Of a stretch of 64,000 nucleotides of DNA, positions 63,781 to 64,000 are shown in pieces. Each line of letters opens with the position of its first letter. Position 1 is the stretch's first letter. A program made the position numbers and the translations under genes. The DNA lies in NCBI RefSeq assembly GCF_000719335.1, contig NZ_JOGB01000006.1, forward strand, positions 62,001 through 126,000, read 5' to 3'. This DNA comes from Streptomyces sp. NRRL S-87. Its GTDB lineage: Bacteria; Actinomycetota; Actinomycetes; Streptomycetales; Streptomycetaceae. The notes under the pieces were generated by a model, which was not told the DNA's origin, searched no databases, and saw only the letters and a program-made list of their open reading frames with translations.

Positions 63781-64000
63781 ATGACGCCGCCGTACCAGAT
63801 CCGCGCCGACTACGACGCCCGGACCGTCGTGGTCTACCAGGCCTACCCGTCCACGATCGCCGACGCCGCGCTGCGGGCGGGGCGCTTCGTCGCACCGTTC
63901 TCGTTCCGGCGGATGACGTGGATCAAGCCCTCGTTCCTGTGGCTCATGCACCGCAGCAACTGGGCCCGCAAGCCGGGGCAGGAGCGCGTCCTCGCGGTGC
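63781..64000 (+). CDS. DUF4291 family protein (C-terminus outside window)
   Basis: From the ATG at 63781 the frame is open to the window end. The 73 visible residues match the DUF4291 family start: [29 protein letters not shown] and [18 protein letters not shown]. Function unknown; cytosolic. Confidence 0.88.
   Translation, partial: MTPPYQIRADYDARTVVVYQAYPSTIADAALRAGRFVAPFSFRRMTWIKPSFLWLMHRSNWARKPGQERVLAV

Overview
The window is very GC-rich, with strong third-position GC bias, GTG starts, overlapping ATGA/GTGA junctions and a single in-frame TTA leucine codon. It reads as a Streptomyces-like actinomycete chromosome, probably an accessory or arm-type region because uncharacterised and secreted proteins dominate. 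No ribosomal RNA genes, insertion sequences or CRISPR arrays were seen. One unusual tRNA gene lies next to a decayed nuclease gene.

Layout. Positions 1-6582 hold a secreted S8 protease (cut by the window edge), its divergent HTH regulator, and a coupled operon of secreted metallophosphatase, MFS transporter and membrane-anchored WD40/TolB-like protein. Positions 7091-20717 hold five tightly packed genes for very large uncharacterised proteins: a DUF6603 protein, proteins of 1180, 1551 and 580 residues, and a WD40 propeller. A perfect 12-bp hairpin closes this group. Positions 20911-25567 hold a repeat/Ig-like/peptidoglycan-binding protein and an M64 metallopeptidase with a propeller-like tail. 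None of these seven proteins has a recognisable signal peptide.

Positions 25698-34204 are mixed: a second-type NAD-dependent DNA ligase, a HopJ-family protein, an SDR, a Ser/Thr kinase fused to a periplasmic-binding sensor, a tiny membrane protein, and an SPFH/NAD-kinase-like pair. Positions 34312-39286 are an exopolysaccharide operon: a cellulose-synthase-like glycosyltransferase followed by an acyltransferase-SGNH-GH16 fusion, with a possible DasR site upstream.

Positions 40277-48384 (minus strand) form the most striking operon. Small coupled genes (glycine-rich/acidic protein, coiled-coil zinc-ribbon protein, coiled-coil hydrophobic protein, PASTA protein) lead into a 1667-residue protein. 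That protein fuses a subtilase, a peptidoglycan-binding domain, an FAD amine oxidase, a second peptidoglycan-binding domain and a DUF4056-like domain. A small isochorismatase-like gene follows. The 7-25 kb and 40-48 kb clusters share a theme: protease plus cell-wall-binding modules with no export signal. They are my candidates for undescribed systems; a functional link between them is inference only.

Positions 48679-64000 hold a TTA-containing hypothetical gene, a truncated NucA/NucB nuclease beside the odd tRNA-Trp, an SDR, a TPP-enzyme/lactate-dehydrogenase-like/enolase-superfamily/GH15/SDR metabolic operon, and small membrane or secreted proteins, ending in a partial DUF4291 gene.
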